A stretch of 62,978 bases of DNA from contig JBBHKE010000456.1 in assembly GCA_037447655.1 (NCBI GenBank), positions 1 through 62,978 on the forward strand. Reading direction: 5' to 3'. The notes under the pieces were generated by a model, which did not search any database, was not told the DNA's origin, and saw only the letters and a list, made by a program, of their open reading frames with translations. The stretch comes from Zygnema cylindricum (Eukaryota > Streptophyta > Zygnematophyceae > Zygnematales > Zygnemataceae). Both the position numbers and the translations under genes were made by a program. This document shows positions 1 to 12,913 of the stretch, one piece after another; within the stretch, counting starts at the first letter, position 1; each line of letters begins with the position of its first letter.

Positions 1-48
1 AAAATACAAAGTAATTTCGATAAGTTACAAGTACATGGGGACACACCC
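1..48. mobile_element. Family A MITE (Harbinger-like), one end only
   Basis: The first 48 bases match the right ends of the elements at 44545-45324 and 62000-62777, including the terminal motif ACATGGGGACACACCC. It is followed by TAA at 49-51, the target triplet seen at the other copies. The rest of the element lies outside the window. Confidence 0.8.
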
Positions 49-289
49 TAAGTCAATAACCCTCGGCGAACCCGAAACTAAAAAAACAAAAAAACAATCT
101 TATTCACTCGTGCTAAAAACGTTTTTAATTGGTTATATAAAATTTTATTACAAAAGTACAAGTACAAAAACCCTAAACATACAAAAGACGAACCTAAAAA
201 AAAAACTTTAGCATTGGCTAGTCCGGCGTGCCTCCCGAGGGCGTGAGATTTTGATTTCCCCTGTCCTCGTCATACTGACACGTGCGAGA

Positions 290-475
290 ACGGAACTGTG
301 AAGGAGATCCCGCTACCCTGTACTGGACAGACCGAAACGTCCAAAAAATGGAACTGCGTTGGAGGCTTCAATTTCTCTGTACTTTTCAGCAGACCGAAAC
401 GTACGGACACGAAACTGCTAAGGAGGTTTCAATAACCCTGTACTGTACTCAGCAGACCAAAACGTACGAAAACGA
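290..475. repeat. Tandem repeat, about 60 bp x 3
   Basis: Three imperfect units each contain a GGAACTG or GAAACTG start, a CCCTGTACT-like middle and an AGACCGAAACGTAC-like end. A shorter derivative (GTACGAAAATGATTCTGT) continues to about 535. The open frames across it are by-products of the periodicity. Confidence 0.6.
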
Positions 476-535
476 TTCTGTGAACGTACGAAATGGAATT
501 CTGTAAACGTACGAAAATGATTCTGTAAAAGTACA

Positions 536-960
536 AAAATACCACGGCCGTTCGGATGAATTTTCATTGGCTCTTCGGCCTTCAACTCGTCTCCTTTCTT
601 CTCCTTTTTTTTTTTTTTTTTTTTCTTCGAAAGCCATTGTTGACACTTTATGATTGCCACATTATATTTTTAAATTCATGGAGGTGCATGATGCCCTCTA
701 GTCGTTTGACTTAGGAAAGAAAGACATTTACAAGGCTTTGATTTGTTCCCCTCACCTTTTGGCGGGCGTTCCGTTTAAAGTGGTTTTGGAGTTGTCTTAG
801 TACATATTCCTCATCATGTTATGTCACTTCTCTATGCGGCGCTCGTCTTATGGTTGTTTCTAAGCCTTTCGGGGATATCCGTCATATAGTGAATAAATAA
901 ATGTTTTACGTTTACTGGCCGAAACTATTTGTGTCCAAATGCAATGAGCTTTCCACAACT
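536..960. other. No gene seen
   Basis: AT-rich sequence with a poly-T run near 607-624. The lysine-rich minus-strand frames here come from that run. I see no supported gene. Confidence 0.5.
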
Positions 961-1558
961 ATATTTCACCACAATGGTTTGGCGTTGCAACACCGACAAT
1001 AACTTTCATTCACCGCAACTCATATCATATCTAAGGCAATTGGTAACCACTATGTAATCTCTTAGACGCACTACCTTCTACTCAATCGCGTGCTCGTTTA
1101 TATCTAAGTTGCATAGCAAGGGTCGACGTGTGGGTGCAAGCCACACCAACTTTCTCGGCACTTCCTTTAACGTATGACCAGTTTATGCGGTCGACCTCAT
1201 TGTGTTTGCAACCAACCTATTGATCTCCTTGCCTACCCTTTTCAGCTATGAAACATACTTCATCATTGAAGCTAACTATAAATATTCATTTTCTTGTTTC
1301 TATCACAAAGTCATTGTCAACTAAGACAGAGGTAGAAACCAGATTCTTACTTAACTAAGGGATGTGAAGCACATCTGGCAAGGTGACTATAGAAGTTTTT
1401 ACATCTACTAACACTTTCAGATATACGAATCTTACCAGGCTAGTATTTACTACTCTCCCATCCCCATATTCACTTCGTATGTCACATGTTGGACAGCGAA
1501 GTGTTTCGCATCATTTAGTGCGTGATGTTATAGTTGTGATTGGGCCCAAAGGAAGGTA

Positions 1559-1778
1559 CACTGCGAATCGTTATTAGTGTCAAAGTTTAAATAGCGTAAA
1601 AAAAAAAAAATAGTGTTATTGATTCTAATTTAGTGCGAGAGACGTGGCAGATTATGGTCCACGTCCTCAAATAGCATTGCTAATTTATTTTCGAATATCA
1701 TGTATACTAATTGCGGAAAAAGATTAAAGTTTTAAGAACCCAAATTAGTGACTTTGACACTAATAACGATTCGCGGTG
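1559..1778. mobile_element. Family D MITE (TA target, mariner/Stowaway-like)
   Basis: Terminal inverted repeats start CACTGCGAATCGTTATTAG on the left and, reverse-complemented, CACCGCGAATCGTTATTAG on the right. TA stands on both sides (1557-1558 and 1779-1780). The paralogous repeat copy has an empty site with a single TA at 3575-3576, which supports TA duplication on insertion. Confidence 0.85.
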
Positions 1779-1780
1779 TA

Positions 1781-2007
1781 CGCTGTGAAACGAGTGGTTT
1801 CTCATACACTCCCGCCTCCATCCCAATGTGACACCTTTTGTAGGTCCTCGGTTTGACTTTGTTTTCATCCACGGACTTGGGAGGGCCTTGAGGGATGTCG
1901 TCCTCACGGATGTGACAAAGACCCACCTTTCTTCTCATGCTGCATTGCATTCGGAAGTGGCGGCCTATGACACACCGGCAACAAGGAAATGAAATTACTT
2001 TCATCAA
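1781..2007 (-). pseudogene. Decayed retrotransposon gag fragment with zinc knuckle
   Basis: A minus-strand frame contains C-x2-C-x4-H-x4-C (residues CCRCVIGRHFRMQC), the nucleic-acid-binding knuckle of retroelement nucleocapsids. In the paralogous copy near 3730-3780 the first cysteine codon has become a stop (residues RCVTSRHVRMQC remain), so both copies look like relics. The frame is cut at its 3' side by the MITE ending at 1778. No protease, integrase or reverse transcriptase was recognised nearby, so the class of element is unknown. Confidence 0.4.
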
Positions 2008-3319
2008 GACCTGAATGATTAGTTTGTCTTATTTGCGACTTTTCCTCGGCATTTTGAATAAGTCGTTCGGCGATTTCCTACGCAATTGTGTGCGAAAATC
2101 ATTTGCAGTGCACCGAGCACTCTCGCTGCTCTTACCATTAACGTGTCTTAGGTGTCTCTTCAACGAGGGCAAGCTGCAGCTCCCCTTTCACGAAATACAG
2201 TTGCATATGACAGGGAGGGCCTACAGATTTTCCCACAAAGATTTTCCCACAAGGGATGCAGTCCACATCCACAATCTTTGAAGGTGTGGACTTTAGTTTA
2301 TTAGGGTTGCAAATTATCATATACCGTAGATCTTTTTCCTTTGCAAGTAGGCGTCTTTGGTAGAATTACCTAAGTTTTCGTGGTTATTTCTTTTGGTTAG
2401 TTTTGCCTTTTTCACTTGTGTATGCCTAACTTTCCTGTGACTTTTGTTGTCTTCATGTGTTTTTTTTCTTTCCCCTTTTGCACCTTAACGGTTTTCCTTA
2501 AAGTTTACTTTCTCAGTGAATAATGACTGCAATGACAGGTTGTGATGAATTTTTAAGCGGCGAATGATTTATCCGTCTAAGAGTTTGGACCAATGGAGGA
2601 AAAATTGCAACCTATTACTAAGATAGGTTTTGAATTTTGAAAAGTTTTTTCTTCGAGAAAGAAAGTTTATTTGAGGGGCGAAAATACCTAAACACTCCTA
2701 GCAATACACAATGAAATAAATGCAAACATAACCATAAAGTAAAAAAATTGCATTGCCAGTATTGATTAAAACCTTGAAAGGCGACCAAAAGCATATAGAT
2801 GACACAACCTATAACAAAAAAAGGCGAAGGAACATGGTCTGGTTTACCAGGCATTTCTTTCACAACCATTTTTAGAGTAAAGCTTAGATGCTTAAAAATC
2901 GAAGTTAAAAAAAGAAAAAAAAAAAAAAGAGAAAAGAAGTTTACAGTCCAATCTTTGACAATTTTCGGCATCATCTCCACCTCAAAACCATATCCACGTT
3001 TCAAGACCACCAGAAATATCCAAAGAACAATTTGAAAGAACAAGCATGGAATGTTTTGTATACTGGAGGGATCGTTCGCGCGTCAACAAACCAGCCTCTC
3101 AATTTCTTGTGGCGGATTAGGTTTGATTTCGTAGCTGGGGTTGCTCGTATCTGGGAAGTTGGGCATTGGTTGCACCTACCATCACCCCTCCTTTCATTGT
3201 TGATGATGTCACAATTATCACTAAGATTGTTCCTAAAGTTAAGGAAAGCCTATTTCCCTTCCACGAGGCTCGTCCTTCGGCTCGTGCACTACTCCCCCCA
3301 AGCGCTAGAAATTGGATTC

Positions 3320-4812
3320 CCCCTTTTCTTCGCCGACGATAAGTTTCATCCGCCGTAGCTCATATCAGAGCAATTGACAATTGCTTCACGTAATCCCTTA
3401 GATGCGCTACCTTCTGCTCAATCGCGTGCTCGTTTACATTTGTGCTCTGAAGTGAGGGTTGGCGAGTGGTTGCAAGCCACACCAAATCTGTAGTCACTTC
3501 GTTTAACGGTTTACAAGTTTATGCCTTACATCTACGATTTTGTTCGCCCCAGCCTTTTTGGTGCCAAAGGAAGGTACAGATGAAACAAGAGGTTTCTCAT
3601 GTACTTCAACTTCGATCCCAGTGTAGCTGTCTTTAAAGTCCTCAAGTGGACTTTGTTTTCCTCCACGGGCTTGGGAGGGCCTTGGGTGATGTGATCCACA
3701 CAGATATAACTAGGACCCATCTCTCTTCCCGTAGGGCATTGCATACGGACGTGGCGACTTGTCACACACCTGCTTCACAGGAATGAGATTAGGCTCATCG
3801 AGACCTGATTGATTTTCTAGTTTGTGGAGGAGATGTTTGGCACTTTGGATAAGTCCTTAGACAATTTCCTACTCAATTGTGAGCCAAAAACATTTGAAGC
3901 TGAGGGATTAGAGGAGTTACACCGAGCTTTCTCGCTACCTTCTACCATTTACATGTTGAAGTTGGTCTTCAATGAGGACAAGCTGTGGCCCGCCTCTGAT
4001 GAAACACAGTTGCTTATGACAGGCAAGGCCTACAAATGTAGCAACAAGGGATCCAGTCTACACCCACTGTGGAAGGTGTGGGCTTTAATTTGTTTGGCTT
4101 GCGGGTAATTATATACCGCAGGTTTCTTCTCTTTGCAACTAGCCGTCTTTGGTGTATTTCCTTAGTTTCGGTGGTTAGTTCTTATGGTTAATATTAAATT
4201 TTCCACTCTTGTATTCCTACTTTTCTCCGAACTGTTGTAGTCTTTGTGTTCTGTTTTTTCTCTCCCTTCTGTACCTTAAAATTTTCCATTGCAAGTTTTT
4301 CTAATAAATTTTATTTTCTCAATAAATAACGACTGCAATGATTGGTTGTGATAATCTTTTTTGCGACGAACGGTTTATCCGTCTAAGAGTTTGGACCAAT
4401 GGAGGAAAAATTCCAACCTTTGAGTATGATAGGTTTTGAATATTGAAAAGTTTTTCCTTTGCGAAAGAAAGTTGATTTGAGTGGCGAAAAAAACGGTAAC
4501 ACTAATAACAATATTTGAAGTAAATGCAAACATAAATGCATTGCCAATATTGATTGAAACCTTAAAAGGCAACCAAAAGCATATAGATGACACAGCCTAA
4601 AAGAAAAAAAGGCGAAAGGATATGGTCTCCTTAACTGACATTTCTTCCACAACCATTTTTGCAGTAAGCTTGGATGCTTAAAAATCTAAGGTAAAAAAGT
4701 AAAAAAAAAAAAAAAAAAATCCAGTCCAATCTTTGACAATTTTCGGCATCATCTCCACCTCACAAACCATATCCACGTTTCATGACCACCAGAAATGTCC
4801 AGAGAACAATCC
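3320..4812. repeat. Diverged repeat unit, copy 2
   Basis: Second copy of the unit at 960-3030, in the same orientation. It ends in the same CACCAGAAAT-x-TCCA-x-AGAACAAT block at about 4780-4812. It lacks the family D MITE and shows its empty site (GGAAGGTACAGATG around 3575). Premature stops interrupt the gag-like frame. The 290 bp between the two copies (3031-3319) have no match in the window that I can see. Confidence 0.65.
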
Positions 4813-5136
4813 ACATAGTTAAGCCGGAGTGGAAAAATACACACCAATGACAAAAAAAAGATGATTTTCCCTTCCTTTTACGAACTCGATCATCCCGTTG
4901 TTCTCACTGGTCACCCCTTACATCCAATAAAAGAACCTGCAAATTCCCCTTGATTTTTTCAACTCGATCCCTTTTTCCTCTCGCTTTTGTTACGTCTTCT
5001 TAACTAAACTGACTTTCCTTGTTTTGCCGGGTCCTCTTACTCTTATCCCCCTCTCAAATTAGAGAAGTCATTGCCATGGGTTGAAAATTTAACGAAAAGA
5101 TTAACTGCTATGTGAAGAATGAGCTTAAGAACTTGC
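4813..5136. other. 3' flank of the MPP-beta gene
   Basis: AT-rich sequence between the repeat unit and the stop codon of the minus-strand MPP-beta gene. It probably includes that gene's 3' UTR. I could not place a polyadenylation site with confidence. Confidence 0.4.
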
Positions 5137-8100
5137 CTAATAACGGAGCCAGAAAGTGTGACGACGGAACCAGTTATAGTCTGGAAGAAATTGAGTAGGA
5201 CCCATAGCCGCAATGGCCACATCCTGAAAAAAAAGAAAAGAACAAAAAAAAGACAAATTACATGAAAAGGACCTCACAGAAAAAAGGACAAATAAGACAA
5301 AAAGATGTGAAAAACGCACATCGAAGAACATAGGAGAGAAGTCTATTGAAAGAAGAAGTAACATGTTGGGTAAATAAAGGTAATGAGCAACTTTCTACAG
5401 CCCTTTCTATAGCTTTTTCAGTACCAACGAACACACACACGAAAATTGTGAAAGGATGTGACCGACTGGGGAAATTTCTGATTAGCAATTGGACTGCCTG
5501 TGTAAAAATAACAAAATTTTAAGCCCTCGCTTTGTCAAAAATGGACCACCAAAAACCCTAAAGTACCCTAAGAAACCCTAAAATTCCTGAGCAACAATTG
5601 AACTGCCCGTGATAAAAAATTCAACATTTCAAAGCATAGGTTTTATGTGCAAAAACAGTGGGAGATACCGTAATTGTTATGGCACAGTACCCATACTATA
5701 CGGGTAATTCACGTATAGTACAAATACTGCACGGAAGAACTACGTTATATATATATTAGTTCCCCAATTATTTTCGCACATTAGTCATAGGCTTCAACGC
5801 CCTCACCTTGTCGAAAATGAGCTGAAAACCCTAGAAAAACCCCCAAAACTCTTGAAAACCCTGAGGAGACCCAGCGTTTTCAAGCCCTCACCTTGTCGTA
5901 AATGAACCGTTGGGCCACTCGTTTCACTGTCTCGGGGTCCACAGCATCAATGCGAGCAAAAAGCTCAGTAAGGGGAATACGTCGACCGTAAACAAGGAGC
6001 TGAAACAAAAAACCAGATACAAAAGCTCAGAAAAAAAAAAAAAAACTTAAGAAATTTCTCTGCTTGTTTCCTTTTTTATGTTTTTCTCTTTTTTTTTATA
6101 AAGATATTTTTGTAATTCAAAAGCTTTTCCGATATCATAAAACAGCCCTTGGACATCCACAGTAAACAAGAAGCTGAAACCAGAAAAAAAACCTCAACAG
6201 CAAAAAAAAAAAAAACTCAAAATTTCTTTCTTATCTTTTATTTTGTTTCTCGTTGATGCGAACCAAAAGCTCAACAAGTGGAATATGTCAACCGTAAAAA
6301 AGAAGCCCAAACCGAAAAAAAAAAAAAAAACAGATTCACTTCTTTTCGTCTATTTCTCTTTTTTCTCATAAGATCTTAACTCAGTCGAAGACCTAATGAC
6401 GAAAAAAAAGAGGATTGGATTCTAAAATTGAAACAGTGGAACACTAAATCCGGAAAAGTTTCCCCCCTTGGATTGATTGATTAATCAAATCAAAACAGTT
6501 TGCCCTCTTTCAGCGCGTATGTGCATGAGCTCTCACAGCATGAAATGAAGAAACAAGAACAAAAAACAGAAAGAAAAAGAAGGAAAAAAAGGGAAAAAAA
6601 AATCTTCAAATTACCTGTCGACCAATATCCTCTGCTACTGCTCCTGTACTGCCCAAATGGAGAAGAAGGCTGGACTTCAACTGAGCCAAAATACAAAGGG
6701 TCACAATATCAATTTTTGACCCTTAGATTCACTTTCAACTGTCAGCTGAATACACCTATAAAGCCCTTAATCCTACATAATATTGCAAAAACGGACAATT
6801 TATTTGACAAGAAACAATTATAATCACTCTAAATAAGAATTTAACAAAAACTCTACTATTTTGCCTATTATTTAACATCGTTACCATACATACACTAGCC
6901 AATTATTCCATTGTGTGGTGAACATCCAATTCATAAAATGAAAATATTATAAACACGAAGCGCACGTGTGGAAAGTGTGTAACAGTAGGACGGAATCCTT
7001 GACTGGTTTTTTTTCAGGGTTTTTTAGGGTGTTTTAGGGTTTTTTAGGGTAATAGTCCATTCCACTTGTTCCAACAAAAATGCAGAATCTGACAACGAAA
7101 AAATAGCTTGGAAGGGCCTCTTAAAGGGTGATTACACAAACGGCTTACTGCCGTTACATGCAGTAATCGCAGTAATCGTACAGAAAATCGTCCAAAAACG
7201 TAAACCTTTCTGTAAAATTACGGGGATTACTGGTCAGCAACGCCAGTAGTTGCATGTGCTTAATGACATGTTAGGCTTTCCATATATATCAGCAAGCTGA
7301 TCACAAACAGTGTTAACCATCCAGGTTAACCGTAGCTGTCTATTCAAACATTTGGTTGCACTAATAAATGAACGTCAATTAAGTCTACTAGGCAAGAAAA
7401 ACAGGTATTTTCCTAAATGTAATCACGGCAGATATAGAGAATTTTAATCCAAAATCCAGTCATCACACTCCAGACGCTTGAATCGAGGAAAGAAAAATAG
7501 CTAACAAGGAGGATGAAATAACTACAGAGTAGAGAAATATAATTCAAAATATAGTTGTTGAGCTCCACAAGCTTGAATCTATTCATACCTGATTTCGTGC
7601 TCGCACTACATCCTCTTCTGACACTCGGTAAACCATACGGGTAATTTCCTTCATGACGACCCACGAAAGGTCAGCCAGCGCCTCTCCCTGATCCCACCAA
7701 AGACATGCCACGGCGTCAGATATCTTCAAAGTTCTCCACATTTATAGAGAAACATAATACGCTGAATAGGAAAATACACCCAAAATTGATCAAAAGTGAC
7801 AGTGAAAAATGGACCATAACCAGGCCGGCCTATCAAATCCTTCACACATATTCAAAGGTACGCGTATAGGCATTAATATTAGGGACATGTAACCACCAGA
7901 AAGCCATTGGTCCTTTCACTGGAAATGACCGGCTTTTAAAACTAAACAAAAACAATTACGTTTTCAGAGAAGCAAAAGCCCTTCTTTGAGACCCAGCAAC
8001 AGAGACTTTTTACTTCTCCTCGATTTCCAAAAGATATTATAAGAAGCAGCTAGACTATAATTCTTCTAGTACCACCAGAACAAAAACGTTGACAAGAAGA

Positions 8101-8479
8101 AGGAAAACTTAAAAGTTCACAGATTATAAAATACTATAACCACCATCAGAGGATTGCACCTTAACAATCACTCAGCCAAGAACCTGAGAAGTTCTTGCCA
8201 TTCAATATTTTGACCGTAAAGATCCAAAGGGATCTAAGCAAAATCTTGGTAGAAGTCAGCCACACTAACCAACTTGATCATAAACTTAAAATGTTAACTT
8301 ACAAACTTCATTTAAAACTTAACTAGTTTGATAAACGAGAGAGGGAGGGAGAGAGAGGGAGAGAGAGGAAAGAGGGGAGAGGGAAGAGGGGAGGAAAAGG
8401 GCGAGAGAGAGGGGGAGAGGGGGAGAAATGGAGGGGGAGAGAGAGAGGGGGAGGGGGAGAGAGAGAGGAGAGAGGGAGG

Positions 8480-8558
<79 letters not shown>

Positions 8559-11500
8559 TTCCATCTCAAAACCACCAGTTAACCCAACTCACTGTTCCAG
8601 AGAAGGTAACGCCAAAAAGGCCTGTGTCGTTGTAGCATGTATTGAAGGCCATTACACTCTCCGCCAGGTTATTCGATGCCACAAGTTGCGTGAGCTCGGA
8701 TCTGTTTGCATATAAGACCAGAAAAAAAACAAGAGTGTAAAAAACTTGGAAATAGATGCATTCAAGAACGTCAGACCAACATATGACACCAAGCATATTT
8801 CACATACATATGTATATACATAGATATACATATACATACATATACATAGATATATATATATATATATATACATATATATACATATACACACACATATATA
8901 TATACACACATATATAATATATATATATACACATATATAATATATATAATATGACAGAATTCATTTGGCAGGACCATTTTGACCTAAAGCACAATAATCA
9001 TAAGTTGTGTAAGCTAAGATCTTTTTGCACACAAGAGAAAATAAGTGCTTCAAAAACTCCAAAACAAATGCATTCATGAACCTCTGAACAACACATGACA
9101 TACAGATTTGGTTCAACATTTTTTCAGTTGGTGAGGGACATCTTTATCCAAACCAAAATTATCATCACATAGCCATATACACACTAAACTTCCAGCACTT
9201 CATTGGAAAGGCCTATTGTGACTGCTAGTGCCTTTCGAATTCACACACTTATGACAAAAAAGGCTCTTTTCAGATTGTTAGACATTCTGAAAGTAACCAC
9301 CACATCTGTGCTGGGGGGCTATCCGTAAAACATGATTGTCCTAGGCAAAAAAATAAGAGTGGTGCTACTACTCCTAGACGAGTCAAAAAAGTTACATGAC
9401 CTTCATATGTATTATTGCAACATAATTGTCGCTCGAATCATAAAATATACAATCAACCATAAAGATAGGAAGGTAATACAAAGGAATTACTTGATGCAAC
9501 AAATGCAAGAACTGTCAAACATATCATCCTCATCATATCACTAAGACTACTTCATCATCCCATCATTTGGGAACATTCGTCAAGGACCAAGGAAAAAACA
9601 GCTTCCAAAACACTAAACATTATCACAACCGAAGGCAAGTAAGAATAGCACTTTCGAGAGTCAAAAACAGATGCAACCATGCACAAGACAGAAAATATAA
9701 GAAGCGGAAATGCACAAGAGCCAGAAAAAAGGAAAAAAAGAAAAAAAAGGAAAAAAAAAAAAAAAAACAGAAATGCACAAGAACTCACCCCATATTCACA
9801 CCAGCACCGGCAGCTTTGTTCCAAGCACCCAGCATACTCTGCATAACCATCAAAGGAATCGCATCGGCATCTGCCCAAGTAGCTCCGGCAAAAGCCACCG
9901 CCACATGGGCCAATGGTTTGTCGTCATCTCGAATACGGACCTGTTCAAATATTCCCCATCCAGAGAATAACAATTTCTTCCTTCAGAGTCGGAAAATATT
10001 ATAATGGTGATAAAGTCTTCATTGGGCACAAAAATACACTACACTGCCCATTGCTACTAGTGTAAAAAAAAGGAATTAGTGTAAATGCAGAATTGTAACG
10101 AATATAATTAATTTAGTGAAGGGAGACGTAGCGGATTGTATTTCACTCCCTTCTTCAGTGTTACAACTATTTTTATGATTTTCGGCCAGAAAAGTCGTGA
10201 CCATATTAGTGTTAGTAACAAGAATAGCGGTGGGCAGAATTACTGAAAAAACAAAATCCAAAGCTTAGCTCAAGACTAAAAAATAGATAAAGAATCTAAA
10301 ACACCAAAAAATACTCATTGTATGTGTTGATGTGACAAGCTGACCAGTCTAAACACATGACCCTATCCTCCTTCAGCCTGGATGCTGGAGTTGTGCTTTT
10401 GTTTCATCAGCATAGGCATCTTTTAATATATTTTGCAATTTCCCAGAAACTTTCTTTGGCTTTGTTAGCCAATAAAATAATGTGATGATGATGATGATAG
10501 GGAGAGGGAGATGGAAAAGGCTCTGACTTCAATAACTTGAAAAACAGAACATAATTTAAAGTTTAAAAAAGAGCAAATAGCGAAAGTATTTCTGCTTCCA
10601 CCAAGCCCACTCAAAATGTAAAAACCGGTGAGCGGGATCATTAACCAATCTACGGTGACAGGCCTTATACAATGTTATCAAAAGCTTCTGGCAACTATAG
10701 TTTAATTTAGCAGTATTCCAGGATATGCCTGGCAAAAATATGTTTTTAAGCCTTCCCTTACTCAAGTGAACTCCTAAATCGAGCCTTTCCAAGTTTATCA
10801 AACATTTAAACAGACAAATTAGTTTAAGATTGAAGAGCGACATGAACAATAAAAGAGGACAAAGGCTGAACAGTTCATTCTGTGCTCTTTCACACACATT
10901 CATCAACTTTCTCCCTATAAGTTTTTGCTGACAGGAAAATGAACCGGTTCCCAAAAACACATAACGTGCAAACGGGAAAGGTAGATTTTCTAAACCTGTT
11001 TCAAAAGGAGTTTGATGTACCAAAAGACTAGGAGAGTGAAGGTCGCAAAAGAGGGAAGATATACCTCTGAACCAGTAAAAACAGAAGGCTCCTTCGCAAT
11101 CAAATCAGCGGCAGTGGTAGGATCAGAAGAAAGGGAAGTGAAAGACTTATTTGCAAGATCAACGAGCTGATCATGATCGACGGCACCAGCAGCGGCTAAT
11201 ATCTGATGTCACAAAACAAACATTACATCCATTAACACCATCAGCACCTCCACCACACCACCACCTCCACCTTCACCCACTGAAATACACAATTATGGTT
11301 CAATTAGTTCAAAAAAAAGTATCCTAAGTTTCAAATAACAGTTCAGAATGGGTGCCATATGCCCAAATAACAGTGCAAAAGAGTATCCTAATCAGCAGCT
11401 CCAAGCCTAAAACTCCTCAATCGACGGGAGTCTCTTCAAAATAAGATAAATCTTAATTAAAACAATGTACCCATTCTGGATTCAAGATCAAAAGTATAGC

Positions 11501-12706
11501 AAAACAGATAACCTTCATACAGCCCTCCAATTCGCAGTTAGAAACTAACAAGAGAAAAATCAAAGTGAAAAATTACCATACGGGGGCCGGTGTAATGGGT
11601 AGCGACGTAATTTGACAAATCCGCCTTGCTAATTCTCTCAATATTCTTAGAAGGTCCAAGAATTGTACGGCCGAGAGGAGTAAACTGAAAGGCTGTAGCA
11701 TGGAGATGGTCAAAAAGCACTTCCTGACCTTGCTTTTCCACCTGCCAATAATTAGGGAAGTAAAGATAAAAAAAACAGTTTTTAGAAGGAAGGAGGAGGA
11801 GGAGAAAGAGGAGGAGAAGAGGAAGAAGGAGAGAGGAAGACGGAGAAGGATAATGGAGAGGAAGAAGGAAGAAGAAGTAGAAGAAGAGAAGAAGAAGGAT
11901 AAGGAGAAGAAGAGGAAGAAGAGGAAAAAGAAAAAGAAAAAAGGAAAAGAAGGAAAAGAAGGAAGAACAATACTGAAAATATAAACCAATGAGTTTTTAC
12001 ACAACTAGTTGCCGCACTCATTGAGCTAAAAGAACATAAAAAAAAGGTGACGAAATAGTTTCTACTACCTGCATTACAATACCACCGCCCAAAAACATAA
12101 CAACTACTCTAAATCTTTGGCAACCCTTGATGTTCCAGAAAAAACAAATACCTCTTCCATCTCCCTCAAAATGACGCCACGTTCCCTGTCTATTTTATTT
12201 TGATCAAAGGTGGAATTTTGAAGGATATCTGCAAGAAGATGAACAGCTTCTCCAACATCTTTCTTCAAAACTCTCGCGTAATAAGTAGTTTGTTCCCTTG
12301 AGGTATAGGCATCCAAATGAGCTCCCAAGTTCTCGATCCCTTCCTCAAGTTCCCTTACTCCTCTGCTTTTGGTTCCCTTGAAGATCATATGCTCCAGAAA
12401 ATGAGCAGTTCCATTGGATTCCTTTGTTTCAAATCGACTTCCTGCATCAATCCACACTCCAACAGTGGCAGATTCTGCAAAAGGACGAGATTCAGTAGCC
12501 ACACGTAAACCATTTGGAAGGGTGGTAATCTTCGTTGGAGGAGTTCCGAGAATATCCGTGTGATCTATTGTCACAGGAATAGGGGAATTGTACTGAGAAA
12601 AGCGATCATCTGCAATAGCCACAGCTTGTGTAGAAAAAGAGGCTCTTCCCCCCCTTCGAGCGGCCTTAACTGCCCTGGCAGCAGTGGCTACCAGTCTCGT
12701 AGCCAT
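5137..12706 (-). CDS. Mitochondrial-processing peptidase subunit beta, complete, nine exons
   Basis: This is the catalytic half of the matrix metalloprotease that removes targeting presequences; in plants it is built into respiratory complex III. Exons read on the minus strand: 12706-12152, 11741-11577, 11202-11065, 9940-9789, 8701-8593, 7687-7589, 6680-6615, 5999-5892 and 5223-5137. All introns are GT-AG and all phases join, giving 492 residues. Plant homologues are slightly longer, mostly in the presequence. The start ATG (12704-12706) opens an arginine- and alanine-rich presequence of about 27 residues. The zinc site is H102-F-L-E105-H106, with the third ligand E182 exactly 76 residues after H106, as in the M16 family. 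Downstream blocks such as [29 protein letters not shown] and RQLL-YGRRIP are family hallmarks. Introns hold microsatellites and a MITE. The product looks functional; I see no frameshift. Confidence 0.96.
8328..8555. repeat. (GA)n microsatellite in MPP-beta intron 5
   Basis: An imperfect GA/GGA tract passes into a pure (GA)n run at about 8485-8555. It generates long spurious Arg-Glu and Leu-Ser frames on the two strands. It lies within the intron between exons 5 and 6. Confidence 0.95.
8810..8952. repeat. (TA)n/(TACA)n microsatellite in MPP-beta intron 4
   Basis: Alternating TA and ATACATA runs, with spurious Tyr/Ile frames. It lies in the intron between exons 4 and 5. Confidence 0.95.
10042..10238. 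mobile_element. Family D-like MITE in MPP-beta intron 3
   Basis: The ends form imperfect inverted repeats: CACTGCCCATTGCTACTAGTG on the left against CTGCCCACCGCTATTCTTG reverse-complemented on the right. The length of about 200 bp matches other family D copies. The flanks carry TA on the left; the right boundary is approximate. Confidence 0.6.
11785..11965. repeat. Purine-rich (GAA/GGA) tract in MPP-beta intron 1
   Basis: Near-uninterrupted purines on the plus strand, hence a pyrimidine tract in the transcript of the minus-strand gene, beginning about 45 bases upstream of the exon 2 acceptor at 11742. The open frames through it are compositional artefacts. Confidence 0.8.
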
Positions 12707-12788
12707 GGCTACTACAAGACAAGATACTCTCAACGAAACCCTAGAATACCTGACCCTTGGAGAGAGGCTAAGGTAGTACAGTACAGTA

Positions 12789-12910
12789 CACCGCGAATCG
12801 TTATTAGCGTTATGAACTCTATATCGGCACCCCAAAATTTTGACATTAATACCTTAAATAGAATAAACTACACTATTTAAGGACGTGGACCATAATCTGC
12901 CACGTCTACA
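12789..12910. mobile_element. Family D MITE, 5' part, truncated
   Basis: This matches the left half of the complete copy at 52404-52601: the CACCGCGAATCGTTATTAG start, CCTTAAATAGAA-AA and the GGACCATAATCTGCCACGTCT block. It is cut off where the 550-bp element at 12914 begins. It ends only about 80 bases upstream of the MPP-beta start codon, so it probably contributes to that gene's 5' UTR or promoter. Confidence 0.75.
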
Positions 12911-12913
12911 GTA

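Larger units (their letters stand above)
960..3030. repeat. Diverged repeat unit, copy 1 (decayed retroelement)
   Basis: The segment is repeated, diverged, at 3320-4812. Shared landmarks include TCAATCGCGTGCTCGTTTA, GTGCAAGCCACACCAA and GACTTTGTTTTC followed by GGGAGGGCCTTG. A minus-strand frame encodes a retroviral-type zinc knuckle. This copy is longer mainly because of a 220-bp MITE (1559-1778) and an extra stretch of about 300 bp at 1190-1540. Confidence 0.65.

Noticed and set aside
2618-3043. 141-residue hydrophobic minus-strand frame resembling a membrane protein
   Set aside because: The paralogous repeat copy at 4375-4652 has no matching intact frame, and the sequence is AT-rich with poly-A runs, so the hydrophobicity is compositional.
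8312-8715. Long Arg/Glu and Leu/Ser open frames
   Set aside because: They are readings of a (GA)n microsatellite inside an intron.
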